A DNA stretch of 33,152 nt from Anaerolineae bacterium (GCA_018648655.1 JABGQV010000195.1:1-33152), one strand, 5' to 3'. Positions 1 through 8,924 are shown, numbered from the stretch's first letter. The notes: generated by a model from the letters alone, not told the origin. A program made the numbers and translations.

Positions 1-66
1 GCGAATCAATACTCTGTTCTCGAAATTATCCTCCACATATAAAATGCTTATAGGTTTTTTAGCCAT
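1..66 (-). CDS. Response regulator receiver domain, 5' fragment cut by window edge
   Basis: Too short for the ORF track. Reading the minus strand from the CAT at 64-66 gives 22 codons that begin MAKKPISILYVEDNFENRVL and stay open to the window edge. The ILYVEDN pattern, with acidic residues at the end of the first beta strand, is the start of a CheY-like receiver domain, and 'ENRxLI' after it is typical of these domains. A clear RBS (TTGAGGAGCAGTTC) precedes the ATG. The output domain is outside the window, so its target cannot be stated. It starts downstream of the terminator at 186-228 and so is probably a separate transcription unit from the ABC operon. Confidence 0.75.
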   Translation of the reverse strand, partial: MAKKPISILYVEDNFENRVLIR

Positions 67-185
67 GAACTGCTCCTCAATGCATTTATTTTACCCATAC
101 TTACTCCTTTCTGCATAACAGCAACCTTGCAAAACTGTATGGGAAAGCTGTCTAAAATTCTAACACATACGCATTCAAATTAAGC

Positions 186-228
186 AAAAAAAGAGATAAC
201 CACCTTGCAATATGGTTATCTCTTTTTT
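186..228. terminator. Bidirectional rho-independent terminator
   Basis: AAAAAAGAGATAACCA and TGGTTATCTCTTTTTT form a 16-bp perfect stem with a 10-nt loop, with A and T runs on both sides. It separates the ABC exporter operon from the response-regulator gene and can act in either direction. Confidence 0.85.
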
Positions 229-360
229 CAGAAGATTTTATCCCCCTACCTGATAGGGAAATGAAGAGTCTTTTGGGGTACGCGTAATCTAAACTTGTGT
301 CCTGTCTATGAAGGTCTTTGGGTGTTGCACTTCAGTCAAAAGCATGTTTCTAGCATCATA
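229..360. other. Intergenic stretch without recognisable content
   Basis: The 338-bp gap between the response regulator and the ABC operon holds two terminator hairpins (186-228 and 361-398). In the piece between them I see no open frame with an RBS, no promoter I would defend and no repeat. Confidence 0.5.
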
Positions 361-398
361 TAAAAAGCCTTGACAGGTTTTCGAAGCCTGTCAGGGCT
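361..398 (-). terminator. Terminator of the ABC exporter operon
   Basis: On the minus strand AGCCCTGACAGG and CCTGTCAAGGCT form a 12-bp stem with one G-T wobble and a 9-nt loop, followed by TTTTTA. It starts 6 bp after the stop codon of the second ABC gene. Confidence 0.85.
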
Positions 399-404
399 AA
401 TTCA

Positions 405-2228
405 TTATGCAGTTGCTTCCGTAAGTCCATCACGGCCATATTTCTGCCCCAGCTCTTGCCGAAATTGTTGCGTATAGAGCCGATAATAATGCCCACGCTC
501 GCGTAATAACTCAGCATGGCTACCAACCTCAGTAATTCTGCCATCTTCGATGACCAAAATTCTGTCCGCCCGCCGAATTGTTGACAAACGGTGAGCAACC
601 ACAAAACTAGTGCGCCCCGCCATGAGATGCTCCATCCCTTTTTGGATGAGAGATTCTGTCAGCGTATCCACACTGGATGTTGCCTCATCCATAATGAAAA
701 GTTCAGGCTGGGATAGCACGGCGCGCGCGAGGCTGATGAGTTGCTTCTGTCCAGTAGATAGCAGATTGCCGCCCTCACCAACCTTTTCGCCATACCCCTT
801 TGACAGCGATTCGATAAACTGATGCGCGCCTGCCAGCTTAGACGCTTCTGTGATCTCCTCTTCGGTTGCGCCCAAATTCCCATAGCGAATATTATCGCTA
901 ATTGTGCCAGAGAAAAGGTGGGGCGTTTGTAGCACAATACCGATGCGCTCATGGATGCTTTCAAGCGTGTATTCTGTATAGTCTTTTTCATTAATAAGAA
1001 CGCGTCCGTTCTTTGGTTCGTAAAATCGACAGAGCAAGTTCACGATGGTGGATTTTCCACCACCAGTGGGCCCGACCAGTGCAATCATCTCGCCAGGTTG
1101 CACTTTGAGCGTAAAATCTTGTAAAACAGGCTTTCGCTCTTCGTAGTAGAAATCGACATGGTCGAATTCAATCTCACCAAGTAAAGTTTCTGCGTGAACC
1201 GCGCCTTTTAGGTTATGTACATCGGGCGGAGTATCAACCAGTGTGAAGATCCGCTCAGCTGAGGCGATAGAGTGTTGCATTTCTGCGTAAACACGCGCAA
1301 TATCTTGAATAGGCCAGAGCATAAAAGTTAGATAAGAGACGAAAGCGTGAATGCCGCCAATGGTTAATAAGCCCGTTTGGGATTGAATGCCGCCGTACCA
1401 AACGATTGCGCCTAGCGCAATTGCAGCGATGATCTGCACAATGGGGAGGAAGAGCGCAGAAAGCCACGCAGCTTTATAAGATGAGCGGTACATCTCACCA
1501 GTTAGCCCTTGAAACTCGCGCAGATTTTCTTTCTCGCGTCCCAGTGCCTTGACGATGCGTACGCCGGTGATATTCTCGTTATACGCTCCCGTAATCTTCG
1601 AGTTGGCGCGCCGAGATGCACGAAACTCAACCAAAATTCGTTGGCGAAATTTGACCCCAACAACAATCAGAACGGGGATTATTGCAAAAACAATCAATGC
1701 CAACCGCCAATTGATAATCATCATAAAAATGACTGACGTGGTGATATTCGTTATCGCCCAAGTGACATCGAGCAAACCCCAGGTCATCAAATCTGCCACA
1801 CGGCCGGTATCAGAAGTCATGCGAGACATCAGGCGCCCGACCGAAGTTTGGCTGTAATAGGAGAGCGACAAATCTTGTAAATGCTCAAACATCATCTTTC
1901 GCAAATCATATTGGATGCGTTCTCCCAAAACACCGGCCAAGTAGACAAAAGCGAAAACCATAATGGCTTGTACAACGATAAAAGCACCGTAAATTTTGGC
2001 GAGCTCATAAACGCGCGGTACGTCGCCGAGGACAATGCCTTCGTCGATGATATTTTTATTAATATAGGTAAAAACGCCATCCAATGCAGATGTTGCAGCA
2101 ATCGCGACAAAAAACCCAATTGCCCACATCTTATGAGCTTTCAGCAAACCCAAAATTCTCTTGAAAACGGGCATGGTGAGTTGGCTGGTATATTCTTCTT
2201 CTTCGAGTTCTATTTTTTCTTCTGACAT
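405..2228 (-). CDS. ABC exporter half-transporter, YheH/BmrD-like subunit
   Basis: 607 aa, the usual length of a type IV (MsbA/LmrA-like) half transporter. The membrane domain covers about residues 30-330 and the nucleotide-binding domain about 350-590. Walker A GPTGGGKST is near 385, Walker B LFIMDEATSSVD near 510 keeps the catalytic Glu, and the H-loop AHRLSTI is near 542. The signature motif is LSTGQ instead of LSGGQ. The upstream partner has the opposite pattern (good LSGGQ, Asp in Walker B), so the two should form a heterodimer with one active and one degenerate ATP site, as in BmrCD and TM287/288. It is the second gene of the operon, 72 bp after its partner, with a perfect palindrome in the gap. 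Likely role is export of drugs or lipophilic compounds across the cytoplasmic membrane; the substrate is unknown. Confidence 0.9.
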   Translation of the reverse strand: MSEEKIELEEEEYTSQLTMPVFKRILGLLKAHKMWAIGFFVAIAATSALDGVFTYINKNIIDEGIVLGDVPRVYELAKIYGAFIVVQAIMVFAFVYLAGVLGERIQYDLRKMMFEHLQDLSLSYYSQTSVGRLMSRMTSDTGRVADLMTWGLLDVTWAITNITTSVIFMMIINWRLALIVFAIIPVLIVVGVKFRQRILVEFRASRRANSKITGAYNENITGVRIVKALGREKENLREFQGLTGEMYRSSYKAAWLSALFLPIVQIIAAIALGAIVWYGGIQSQTGLLTIGGIHAFVSYLTFMLWPIQDIARVYAEMQHSIASAERIFTLVDTPPDVHNLKGAVHAETLLGEIEFDHVDFYYEERKPVLQDFTLKVQPGEMIALVGPTGGGKSTIVNLLCRFYEPKNGRVLINEKDYTEYTLESIHERIGIVLQTPHLFSGTISDNIRYGNLGATEEEITEASKLAGAHQFIESLSKGYGEKVGEGGNLLSTGQKQLISLARAVLSQPELFIMDEATSSVDTLTESLIQKGMEHLMAGRTSFVVAHRLSTIRRADRILVIEDGRITEVGSHAELLRERGHYYRLYTQQFRQELGQKYGRDGLTEATA

Positions 2229-2248
2229 GGTTTTTCTCCGTTCATTGC

Positions 2249-2284
2249 TTTTGTAGGGGTGAAAGATCTTTCACCCCTACAAAA
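2249..2284. repeat. 36-bp perfect palindrome between the two ABC genes
   Basis: TTTTGTAGGGGTGAAAGA is followed directly by its exact reverse complement. It fills most of the 72-bp gap between the ABC genes. The TGTAGGGG...CCCCTACA ends resemble small palindromic intergenic repeats seen in cyanobacteria and Chloroflexi (family knowledge, not tested). In RNA it would form an 18-bp hairpin and could set the ratio of the two subunits or protect the upstream mRNA. Confidence 0.75.
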
Positions 2285-2300
2285 ACTTGCGATGACGATA

Positions 2301-4139
<1,839 letters not shown>

Positions 4140-4205
4140 TGTATTCGTCCTGTTGGTCTACTTGTCTTACTGGTTTACTGGTCTGCTGAGGCACTGATCT
4201 TAAAC

Positions 4206-4236
4206 AAAAAGCCACGATGCTGTGCGCACCGTGGCT
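4206..4236 (-). terminator. Leader terminator (putative attenuator) before the ABC operon
   Basis: On the minus strand AGCCACGgTGC and GCAtCGTGGCT pair (7 bp, one mismatch, 3 bp) around a 5-nt loop and are followed by TTTTTGTTTA. It lies 28 bp after the stop of the 24-codon leader ORF and about 67 bp before the first ABC gene, downstream of the only good promoter, so transcription must pass it to reach the transporter. The leader-ORF segment AGCCTTAGTGC (4280-4290) can pair with the 3' arm GCATCGTGGCT in 9 of 11 positions, counting two wobbles. That would be an alternative antiterminator. Confidence 0.75.
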
Positions 4237-4263
4237 AAAAAGACGAGAATATAATTTCTTTCT

Positions 4264-4338
4264 TTAAAGAGGCATAGGCGCACTAAGGCTAAGTGAGTTA
4301 TCAACACTTGGGCGGATAAAGATTTTTTGAATGGTCAT
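4264..4338 (-). CDS. 24-codon leader peptide of the ABC exporter operon
   Basis: Too short for the ORF track. The peptide starts MTIQKIFIRPSVDNSLSLSA and ends PMPL before TAA. Its ATG has one of the best ribosome-binding sites in the window (AAAAAGGAG, 9-nt spacing). It lies between the TTGACT-17-TAGACT promoter and a terminator in front of the transporter genes. This is the layout of translated leader peptides that control drug-efflux and resistance genes by ribosome stalling, for example bmrB ahead of bmrCD. The codons AGC CTT AGT GC (residues 17-20) form the segment able to pair with the terminator's 3' arm. A ribosome held upstream would leave this segment free; a ribosome passing through would mask it. 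The peptide itself matches no family I know. Confidence 0.7.
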   Translation of the reverse strand: MTIQKIFIRPSVDNSLSLSAPMPL

Positions 4339-4363
4339 ATTAGTACGCTCCTTTTTAAAATTT

Positions 4364-4377
4364 ACTTCCGAAGAAGT
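4364..4377 (-). promoter_or_regulatory. 5'-end UUCG tetraloop hairpin of the ABC leader mRNA
   Basis: Minus strand ACTTC-TTCG-GAAGT, a 5-bp stem closed by the very stable C(UUCG)G loop. With a start about 7 nt after the -10 box (near 4379) it would sit at the extreme 5' end of the mRNA. That is a place where hairpins protect transcripts from 5'-end decay. Confidence 0.55.
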
Positions 4378-4385
4378 ATGCGCAG

Positions 4386-4414
4386 AGTCTATCATTTTGA
4401 AGGGGGAGAGTCAA
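4386..4414 (-). promoter_or_regulatory. Sigma70-type promoter of the ABC leader/operon
   Basis: Minus strand TTGACT (4409-4414), 17-bp spacer, TAGACT (4386-4391). A run of nine A residues lies about 25 bp upstream of the -35. Predicted start is near 4379. Confidence 0.75.
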
Positions 4415-4479
4415 GTAGATTCTGTGAGAAAATGTGCGGTTTTTTTTTACAGCTCTGCCAATGGAATCCAGTGCCAGCT

Positions 4480-5376
4480 TTATTCCGTTGTATCCCAACG
4501 CCAATAAGGGTTTACGCCACCGACTACCAACACTCTTTCCTCCTTTGTCTCAAGATCATATCGATAGATGATATTGTTTTCTCTCTCCGTGTCACCTTCG
4601 CAGTCCCAACCATCTTTAGTGCAATAATGATAGACGATTGATTTTCCATCGGGAGACCAAGATGCAGCCGAAGTCCAAAATTGGCGCATATTTTTCATTT
4701 GAACTATTCGTTGAATTTCACTACCATCAGGACGAATCAAATATATGCCATCATTTGATGTGTAGGCTATCCATTCCCCACTTGGTGAAAATGCTGGATT
4801 TAGGATACGAGTTACTTCTTGGGGTATACCGCTATAACTTAGTAAGATGCTTATTTGGTTTGTGTTTGTATCAAGAATGACCAACTCGTACCGATAAATA
4901 TTATTATCTTCCTTAATTAATTGTGAATATAATAATTGTTGTTTAACAAAATTATTGGCTCCAAGATATATCCTGGATATACTCTGATCCATTGGATAGG
5001 TTTCTAGAATTTCTGCGCTAAAGTAATCCTCGCGTAAGATAGCTGACGTGAATTCATCAAGCACAGAGTTGAGCAGAATTTCATGTGTACCGTGTATGAG
5101 AGATGGTTGATATGTCCACTTATTTCTTAGCTTTAGTGTAAGTGGGTAATCCTTTTCGATTAAAGCAGTAACAACCGTATTAGGGGCCCCAAAAAAAAGA
5201 AGCCCGCCATCATCTGTCCAGACAGGGGTTTGTATACTTACACTTTCTTTAAAAGGAATCTGAAAATAATGTAAGTCACTGCCATCAGCATTTATAAAGC
5301 CAATTTCATCAGTGCTTCCTGTATAAGATACGCCTAGCTGGAAGACAATATCTCGGTTCGGAAAAAAAGTGTTCAT
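4480..5376 (-). CDS. TolB-like beta-propeller protein, N-terminus out of frame
   Basis: 298 aa with several WD40-like/PD40 (TolB-type) repeats: FSPSGEWIAYTSNDGIYLIRPDG near 210 and ASWSPDGKSIVYHY near 245, with similar strands earlier. Such propellers usually face the cell exterior and bind proteins or ligands; no enzymatic residue is apparent. The annotated ATG has no RBS. In the same frame the protein-like sequence extends upstream (PIGEFVPLDDKV) to a TAA at 5413-5415. A signal-anchor ORF with a good RBS starts at 5488 in the other frame. The intact ancestor was therefore probably a membrane-anchored extracytoplasmic propeller of about 335 aa. The present gene is either frameshifted, affected by an assembly indel, or translated without its anchor. 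No partner is evident, since the neighbours face other ways or have their own promoters. Confidence 0.7.
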   Translation of the reverse strand: MNTFFPNRDIVFQLGVSYTGSTDEIGFINADGSDLHYFQIPFKESVSIQTPVWTDDGGLLFFGAPNTVVTALIEKDYPLTLKLRNKWTYQPSLIHGTHEILLNSVLDEFTSAILREDYFSAEILETYPMDQSISRIYLGANNFVKQQLLYSQLIKEDNNIYRYELVILDTNTNQISILLSYSGIPQEVTRILNPAFSPSGEWIAYTSNDGIYLIRPDGSEIQRIVQMKNMRQFWTSAASWSPDGKSIVYHYCTKDGWDCEGDTERENNIIYRYDLETKEERVLVVGGVNPYWRWDTTE

Positions 5377-5380
5377 TACT

Positions 5381-5488
5381 TTATCGTCTAAGGGAACAAA
5401 CTCTCCTATAGGTTAGAAATAAAAAGATTAAGAAAACGAGAAATGAGAATATTTTTTTTGCTATCTTGTTCTTTCTTTTTCTGGACAT
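5381..5488 (-). pseudogene. Signal-anchor ORF, probable frameshifted N-terminus of the propeller gene
   Basis: 35 codons starting MSRKRKNKIAKKIFSFLVFL, after the good RBS TTAGGAGAAAACTT. A basic head followed by about 16 hydrophobic residues is a typical type II anchor or uncleaved signal. The frame then runs TYRRVCSLRR and stops 5 bp before the propeller ORF's ATG. A +1 shift around CTAACCTATAGGAG would join ...FLTY to the in-frame GEFVPLDDKVMNTFF of the propeller. I therefore read the two as halves of one gene. Confidence 0.6.
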
Positions 5489-5576
5489 AAGTTTTCTCCT
5501 AAGTTAGGCTGCCTGTTTGATAGTGAAGGTTTGTAATTTTATATAAAATTGCTAATAATACCGTGCATAACCCGTG

Positions 5577-5582
5577 TATAAT
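5577..5582 (+). promoter_or_regulatory. -10 box 7 nt before the NYN gene ATG
   Basis: Consensus TATAAT ends 7 nt before the ATG at 5590, so a start at or next to the ATG would give a leaderless mRNA. I see no good -35 at 16-18 bp. The box lies inside the ORF track's longer version, which argues against the 5563 start. Confidence 0.5.
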
Positions 5583-5589
5583 AGTGTGT

Positions 5590-6351
5590 ATGACTGAAAC
5601 TAATAATATCATTCGTCGCCGAATCAGTATTTTGATTGATGGCGACAACGCACAGGCCAAGCTACTTCCGCAGATGTTGGCTGAAACCAGCAAATATGGG
5701 CAGGTAACGATTCGTAGAATTTACGGGGATTGGACAACCGCTAGCATGAATTCATGGAAAAAAGTTTTGAATAATCATGCTGTGCAGCCAGTGCAACAGT
5801 TCCGTTATACGATTGGAAAAAACGCGACAGACAGCGCAATGATCATTGACGCGATGGATATTCTCCACTCAGATAATGTGAATGGATTTTGTCTCGTCTC
5901 TAGCGATAGCGACTATACGCGTTTGGCCACGCGCATCCGTGAAGCTGGCGTTTTTGTAATGGGCATTGGCGAAAAGAAAACGCCCAGACCCTTTGTAAAT
6001 GCTTGTGATCTTTTTGTTTTCACCGAAAATCTGGCTCCAAAAAGAAAACCTGCTCCACGCACAAAGACGACTAGTTCTTCTAAACAACAAAAGACAACGA
6101 AAAAGCCAGCGGCAGCCCCAGAACCAATTCCATTGCTCAAGCAAGCCTTTGAGATTGCTGTCCGTGAAGATGGTTGGGCCTCCATGGCGATGTTAGGCAA
6201 CGCACTCTATCAAGTTGACCCTAGTTTTGATCCACGCTCTTATGGGCATGGTCAGCTTTCAAGATTAATCGGAAAATATAAAGAATATTTTGAGTTACGC
6301 ACACAAGATAGCAACGGAACAACTTTATTTCATGTGAAGTTAAAAGAGTAA
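5590..6351 (+). CDS. NYN-domain (LabA/limkain-like) protein with C-terminal OST-HTH-like region
   Basis: 253 aa from the ATG at 5590, preferred over 5563 because a TATAAT box lies between them. Residues about 8-150 are a NYN (PIN-like) domain: ISILIDGDNAQ at the first strand with the expected Asp pair, an Asp in KNATDSAMIIDAMD, and LVSSDSDYTRLATRIREAG with the third acidic cluster. These residues normally bind a metal for RNA cleavage. A Lys/Pro/Ala-rich linker (about 155-180) leads to a C-terminal region (LLKQAFEIAVREDGWASMAMLGNAL...) with the pattern of an OST-HTH/LOTUS domain, a putative RNA-binding module. The probable role is an RNase or RNA-binding regulator in the cytoplasm; the target is unknown. 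It forms a single-gene unit closed by the terminator at 6372. Confidence 0.85.
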   Translation: MTETNNIIRRRISILIDGDNAQAKLLPQMLAETSKYGQVTIRRIYGDWTTASMNSWKKVLNNHAVQPVQQFRYTIGKNATDSAMIIDAMDILHSDNVNGFCLVSSDSDYTRLATRIREAGVFVMGIGEKKTPRPFVNACDLFVFTENLAPKRKPAPRTKTTSSSKQQKTTKKPAAAPEPIPLLKQAFEIAVREDGWASMAMLGNALYQVDPSFDPRSYGHGQLSRLIGKYKEYFELRTQDSNGTTLFHVKLKE

Positions 6352-6371
6352 AAATAAAGAAAAAACCAATA

Positions 6372-6405
6372 AAAAAAAGAGACAGCCTGCGCTGTCTCTT
6401 TTTTT
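6372..6405. terminator. Bidirectional terminator between NYN and glycosyltransferase genes
   Basis: AAAAAAAGAGACAGC-CTGC-GCTGTCTCTTTTTTT is a 15-bp perfect stem with a 4-nt loop. It serves two convergent genes; its right end overlaps the first two bases of the glycosyltransferase stop codon. Confidence 0.9.
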
Positions 6406-7642
6406 ATTCTTCTTGCAGCTCTTCATATAATTCAATAATCTGAGTTGCAATTTTTTTCCACGCATACTCTTTCGCGTAGTCAGCGGCGTTCTTCCCCATC
6501 TTTTTCCTTAACTCAGAATCCTTCAATAAAGTGCCCAATTTTTCTCCCAGTACCTCTGGTGAATCAAAGGGGACATGATAGCCTGTCTCGCCATCTTTTA
6601 CCAAATACGCCAATCCACCCACCTGTGAAGCGATAACGGGCGTGCCGCAAGCCATCGCCTCTAAGGCGACCATCCCAAAAGATTCGTAATGTGAAGGCAT
6701 TAGCAAAACTTCTGCCGCCGAATAATAATAGGGGAGTGTATCTTGGGCGCGTTTTCCTAAAAAGAGAGTCATTTGATCTAAGCAAAGTTCATCGCATAAA
6801 CCTTGTAATCGTGCCATTTCTTCAGTGATTTCTTCGGGGGCGGCATCTGGTTCCCCGCCGATAATAGTTACATAAAAGGGATGTTTTGCGTCGTGCATGC
6901 CCATCATCGCAACGGCTTTCATCAAGGTATCAATCCCTTTTAGCGGTTCAATTCTACCCACAAAAAGTGCCATGCAATCGTCAGGAGAAACGCCGATATA
7001 AGCGCGCGCCTCATCTTCGGGGATAGGATAAAAATGTTCGGTATCGACACCAGGTGGGATGATGACCATCTTTTCCGCGTTTGCCTGATATAAAAACTGG
7101 AGTTGGGATTTTTCAGCAGGTGTGGCGACGATAAGCCGATCTGCTCGTGCAATAACTTGCTTCTCGCCCTCAACGCGGTACGGTCCCTCACGCTCCGATT
7201 CGCTACGCGCGATCCTATTCTTCATTGCCCCTAAGGTGTGGAACATATGAACGATAGGTACATCCCAAGCATCTTTTAGCATCCCTGCTGCAATGCCAGA
7301 CATCCAATAATGAGAGTGAATCACATCATATTTCAACCCTTTTTCTTCGGCAAATTGCTGAATGCCAGCAACAAAATCGGGGATATGCTCTACAAGCTTT
7401 TCTTTTGCCTGTGGCACTTCTTCCCCCGCAGGAATGTGGACAACACGATTCCCAAAACCTAAATCATGCAAAACATGGGGCACATGCTCATCTTGGGAGC
7501 GTGTGAAGACATCTACATGGATGCCCATTCTGCCTAGCTGGCGCGTCAAATCTCGGACGTAGACATTCATCCCGCCAGTATCTTTCCCGCCCAAAGTTGC
7601 GAGGGGGCAGGTATGGTAGGAAAGCATAGCTATTCGGAGCAT
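6404..7642 (-). CDS. GT4-family glycosyltransferase, MshA/sucrose-synthase-like
   Basis: 412 aa, GT-B fold, retaining GT4 family. The N-terminal half has GGKDTGGMNVYVRDLTRQLG and VDVFTR, the acceptor-side pattern of MshA and sucrose-phosphate-synthase-like enzymes, plus HSHYWMSG. The C-terminal half has VGRIEPLKG for nucleotide-sugar binding and the EX7E motif ESFGMVALE near 320-330, then ACGTPVIAS. It would transfer a hexose from a nucleotide sugar in the cytoplasm. The acceptor may be inositol phosphate, a sugar phosphate or a lipid, and cannot be settled from sequence alone. The start at 7642 has the RBS AAGGA. It is a single-gene unit with a weak promoter candidate at 7706-7733. Confidence 0.85.
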   Translation of the reverse strand: MLRIAMLSYHTCPLATLGGKDTGGMNVYVRDLTRQLGRMGIHVDVFTRSQDEHVPHVLHDLGFGNRVVHIPAGEEVPQAKEKLVEHIPDFVAGIQQFAEEKGLKYDVIHSHYWMSGIAAGMLKDAWDVPIVHMFHTLGAMKNRIARSESEREGPYRVEGEKQVIARADRLIVATPAEKSQLQFLYQANAEKMVIIPPGVDTEHFYPIPEDEARAYIGVSPDDCMALFVGRIEPLKGIDTLMKAVAMMGMHDAKHPFYVTIIGGEPDAAPEEITEEMARLQGLCDELCLDQMTLFLGKRAQDTLPYYYSAAEVLLMPSHYESFGMVALEAMACGTPVIASQVGGLAYLVKDGETGYHVPFDSPEVLGEKLGTLLKDSELRKKMGKNAADYAKEYAWKKIATQIIELYEELQEE

Positions 7643-7681
7643 CGTTTTTCCTTGTTGGGTGGAGCGTAGTTTGAATTTCTC

Positions 7682-7711
7682 TTGTAGGGCAGAAAATATT
7701 CACCCCATATA
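7682..7711. repeat. Possible decayed copy of the GTAGGGG palindrome
   Basis: TTGTAGGGcagaaaatattCACCCCatata matches the 2249-2284 palindrome at both ends and in spacing, but its arms no longer pair fully. It may be an eroded member of the same small repeat family. Confidence 0.3.
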
Positions 7712-7733
7712 AGCGTTGATTAGTGGCACTCAA
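7706..7733 (-). promoter_or_regulatory. Candidate promoter of the glycosyltransferase gene
   Basis: Minus strand TTGAGT (7728-7733), 16-bp spacer, TATATG (7706-7711), about 64 bp before the ATG. Moderate match only. Confidence 0.35.
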
Positions 7734-7853
7734 GTTAGAGGCACCTTCGGGCTCGGTTTTTCATCCTATAGAATTCTAACGCATTTTTATGAAACCTTGC
7801 ATATGCTTGTTTTTCTAAAAAGAGTAGGAGAAAAATCCCAGAAAAAAAATGAT

Positions 7854-7880
7854 AATTAGCGCGCTAATTCTTGGTAGAAT
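7854..7880 (+). promoter_or_regulatory. Palindromic operator next to -10 box of the FNR-like gene
   Basis: AATTAGCGCGCTAATT (7854-7869) is a perfect 16-bp palindrome. It ends 5 bp before TAGAAT (7875-7880), a good -10 box 31 bp upstream of the ATG, and so covers the -35 to spacer region where a dimeric repressor or activator would bind. The -35 itself is weak, which would fit an activated promoter. Confidence 0.45.
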
Positions 7881-7911
7881 AACTGAGAAAATCAGCAAAG
7901 GAGATTTTAAG

Positions 7912-8709
7912 ATGGACTCAAAATATAATGCAACGGTGATCGGAAAAATTATGATCACTCCAGATATTATGGTCTTGCGCGTTAACACAGATACGCCGCG
8001 CGCGGAATTTGAATCGGGGCAATATACTGTAATTGGTTTATATGGGCATGAAGCCCGTTCTGTAAATTCTGGCGAAGAGCATAAAGAGAGTCAGTCTGAT
8101 AAATTGATTCAGCGCGCTTATTCGATTGCCTCAAATCGTGCCTCAAGCAATCAGATGGAATTTTATATCTCTCAAGTAAAAGATGGGCAGTTAACCCCGC
8201 GTGTTTTTGGGCTTGAACAAGGGGATAGGCTTTATGTGAGTGAGAGAATAGTGGGTATGTTCAAACTTTCTGATACGCCAAAAGGCTTCGATATTGCAAT
8301 GGTGGCAACAGGAACAGGCGTTGCGCCTTATATTAGCTTTTTGCGTTCACATATAGCAGAGAATAGCGATATCAATATGGCTGTTATACATGGCGCCGCG
8401 CATCAATGGGATTTAGGCTATTATTCTGAGCTAAGTTTTCTTGCCAGCACGTTCCCGAATTTCCACTATTTCCCTACCCTTACAGACGCCGATGAAACTT
8501 GGCAGGGACGCAAGTTATGGATTAAGGAATTGCTAGAAGATGAGATACTCGCTAATGAAGCAAATATAGCCACAGATCCTGAAAAAACACATTTCTTTTT
8601 GTGTGGAAATCCTAAAATGGCAGAAGGTATCTCGGCATGGCTGAACGAATATGAATATGAAAAACATTCTCGAAAAGTGCCTGGCGCATTGCATGTAGAA
8701 GAGTTTTAG
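7912..8709 (+). CDS. Ferredoxin/flavodoxin--NADP+ reductase-like protein
   Basis: 265 aa from the ATG at 7912, which has a strong RBS (AAAGGAG, 8 nt). The track's earlier start at 7849 would include the operator and -10 box and is unlikely. The FAD domain (about 1-100) has RAYSIAS, the RxYS motif that holds the flavin. The NAD(P) domain has ATGTGVAPYISFLRS (about 130-145) and the C-terminal LCGNPKMAEG. Order and length fit the bacterial FpR subclass, which moves electrons between NADPH and ferredoxin or flavodoxin, often under oxidative stress. It is a single gene with its own regulated-looking promoter; the next gene is a tRNA. Confidence 0.85.
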   Translation: MDSKYNATVIGKIMITPDIMVLRVNTDTPRAEFESGQYTVIGLYGHEARSVNSGEEHKESQSDKLIQRAYSIASNRASSNQMEFYISQVKDGQLTPRVFGLEQGDRLYVSERIVGMFKLSDTPKGFDIAMVATGTGVAPYISFLRSHIAENSDINMAVIHGAAHQWDLGYYSELSFLASTFPNFHYFPTLTDADETWQGRKLWIKELLEDEILANEANIATDPEKTHFFLCGNPKMAEGISAWLNEYEYEKHSRKVPGALHVEEF

Positions 8710-8735
8710 TAGGTTTTGATTGTAAGCTCTTTTTC

Positions 8736-8764
8736 TTGGCAGTTCTGTGTGAGGCTGGTATAAT
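8736..8764 (+). promoter_or_regulatory. Promoter of tRNA-Thr
   Basis: TTGGCA (8736-8741), 17-bp spacer, TATAAT (8759-8764), 16 bp before the mature tRNA 5' end. Confidence 0.9.
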
Positions 8765-8780
8765 CTCGCCGCTAAGAAAT

Positions 8781-8853
8781 GCCACCGTAGCTCAGTTGGT
8801 AGAGCAGACGCTTCGTAAGCGCCAGGTCATGGGTTCGACTCCCATCGGTGGCT
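8781..8853 (+). tRNA. tRNA-Thr, anticodon CGT
   Basis: 73 nt with full cloverleaf: acceptor GCCACCG/CGGTGGC, D arm GCTC...GAGC, anticodon loop TTCGTAA (anticodon CGT, reads ACG), T arm ATGGG-TTCGACT-CCCAT, discriminator T. The anticodon stem has one A-C mismatch. CCA is not encoded. It has its own promoter and terminator, so it is a monocistronic tRNA gene. Confidence 0.95.
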
Positions 8854-8869
8854 CAGATAGCCTATAATG

Positions 8870-8902
8870 AAGAGACCAAGTATTTTTCTTGGTCTCTTTT
8901 TT
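8870..8902 (+). terminator. Terminator after tRNA-Thr
   Basis: AGAGACCAAG-tattttt-CTTGGTCTCT followed by TTTTTC, 17 bp after the tRNA. Confidence 0.9.
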
Positions 8903-8924
8903 CTTAAAAACAGGATGCTGAAAT

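Noticed and set aside
7741-7767. Hairpin-like GAGGCACCTTCGGGCTC followed by TTTTT
   Set aside because: The stem needs a bulge and has few pairs, and no plus-strand transcript is known to end there.
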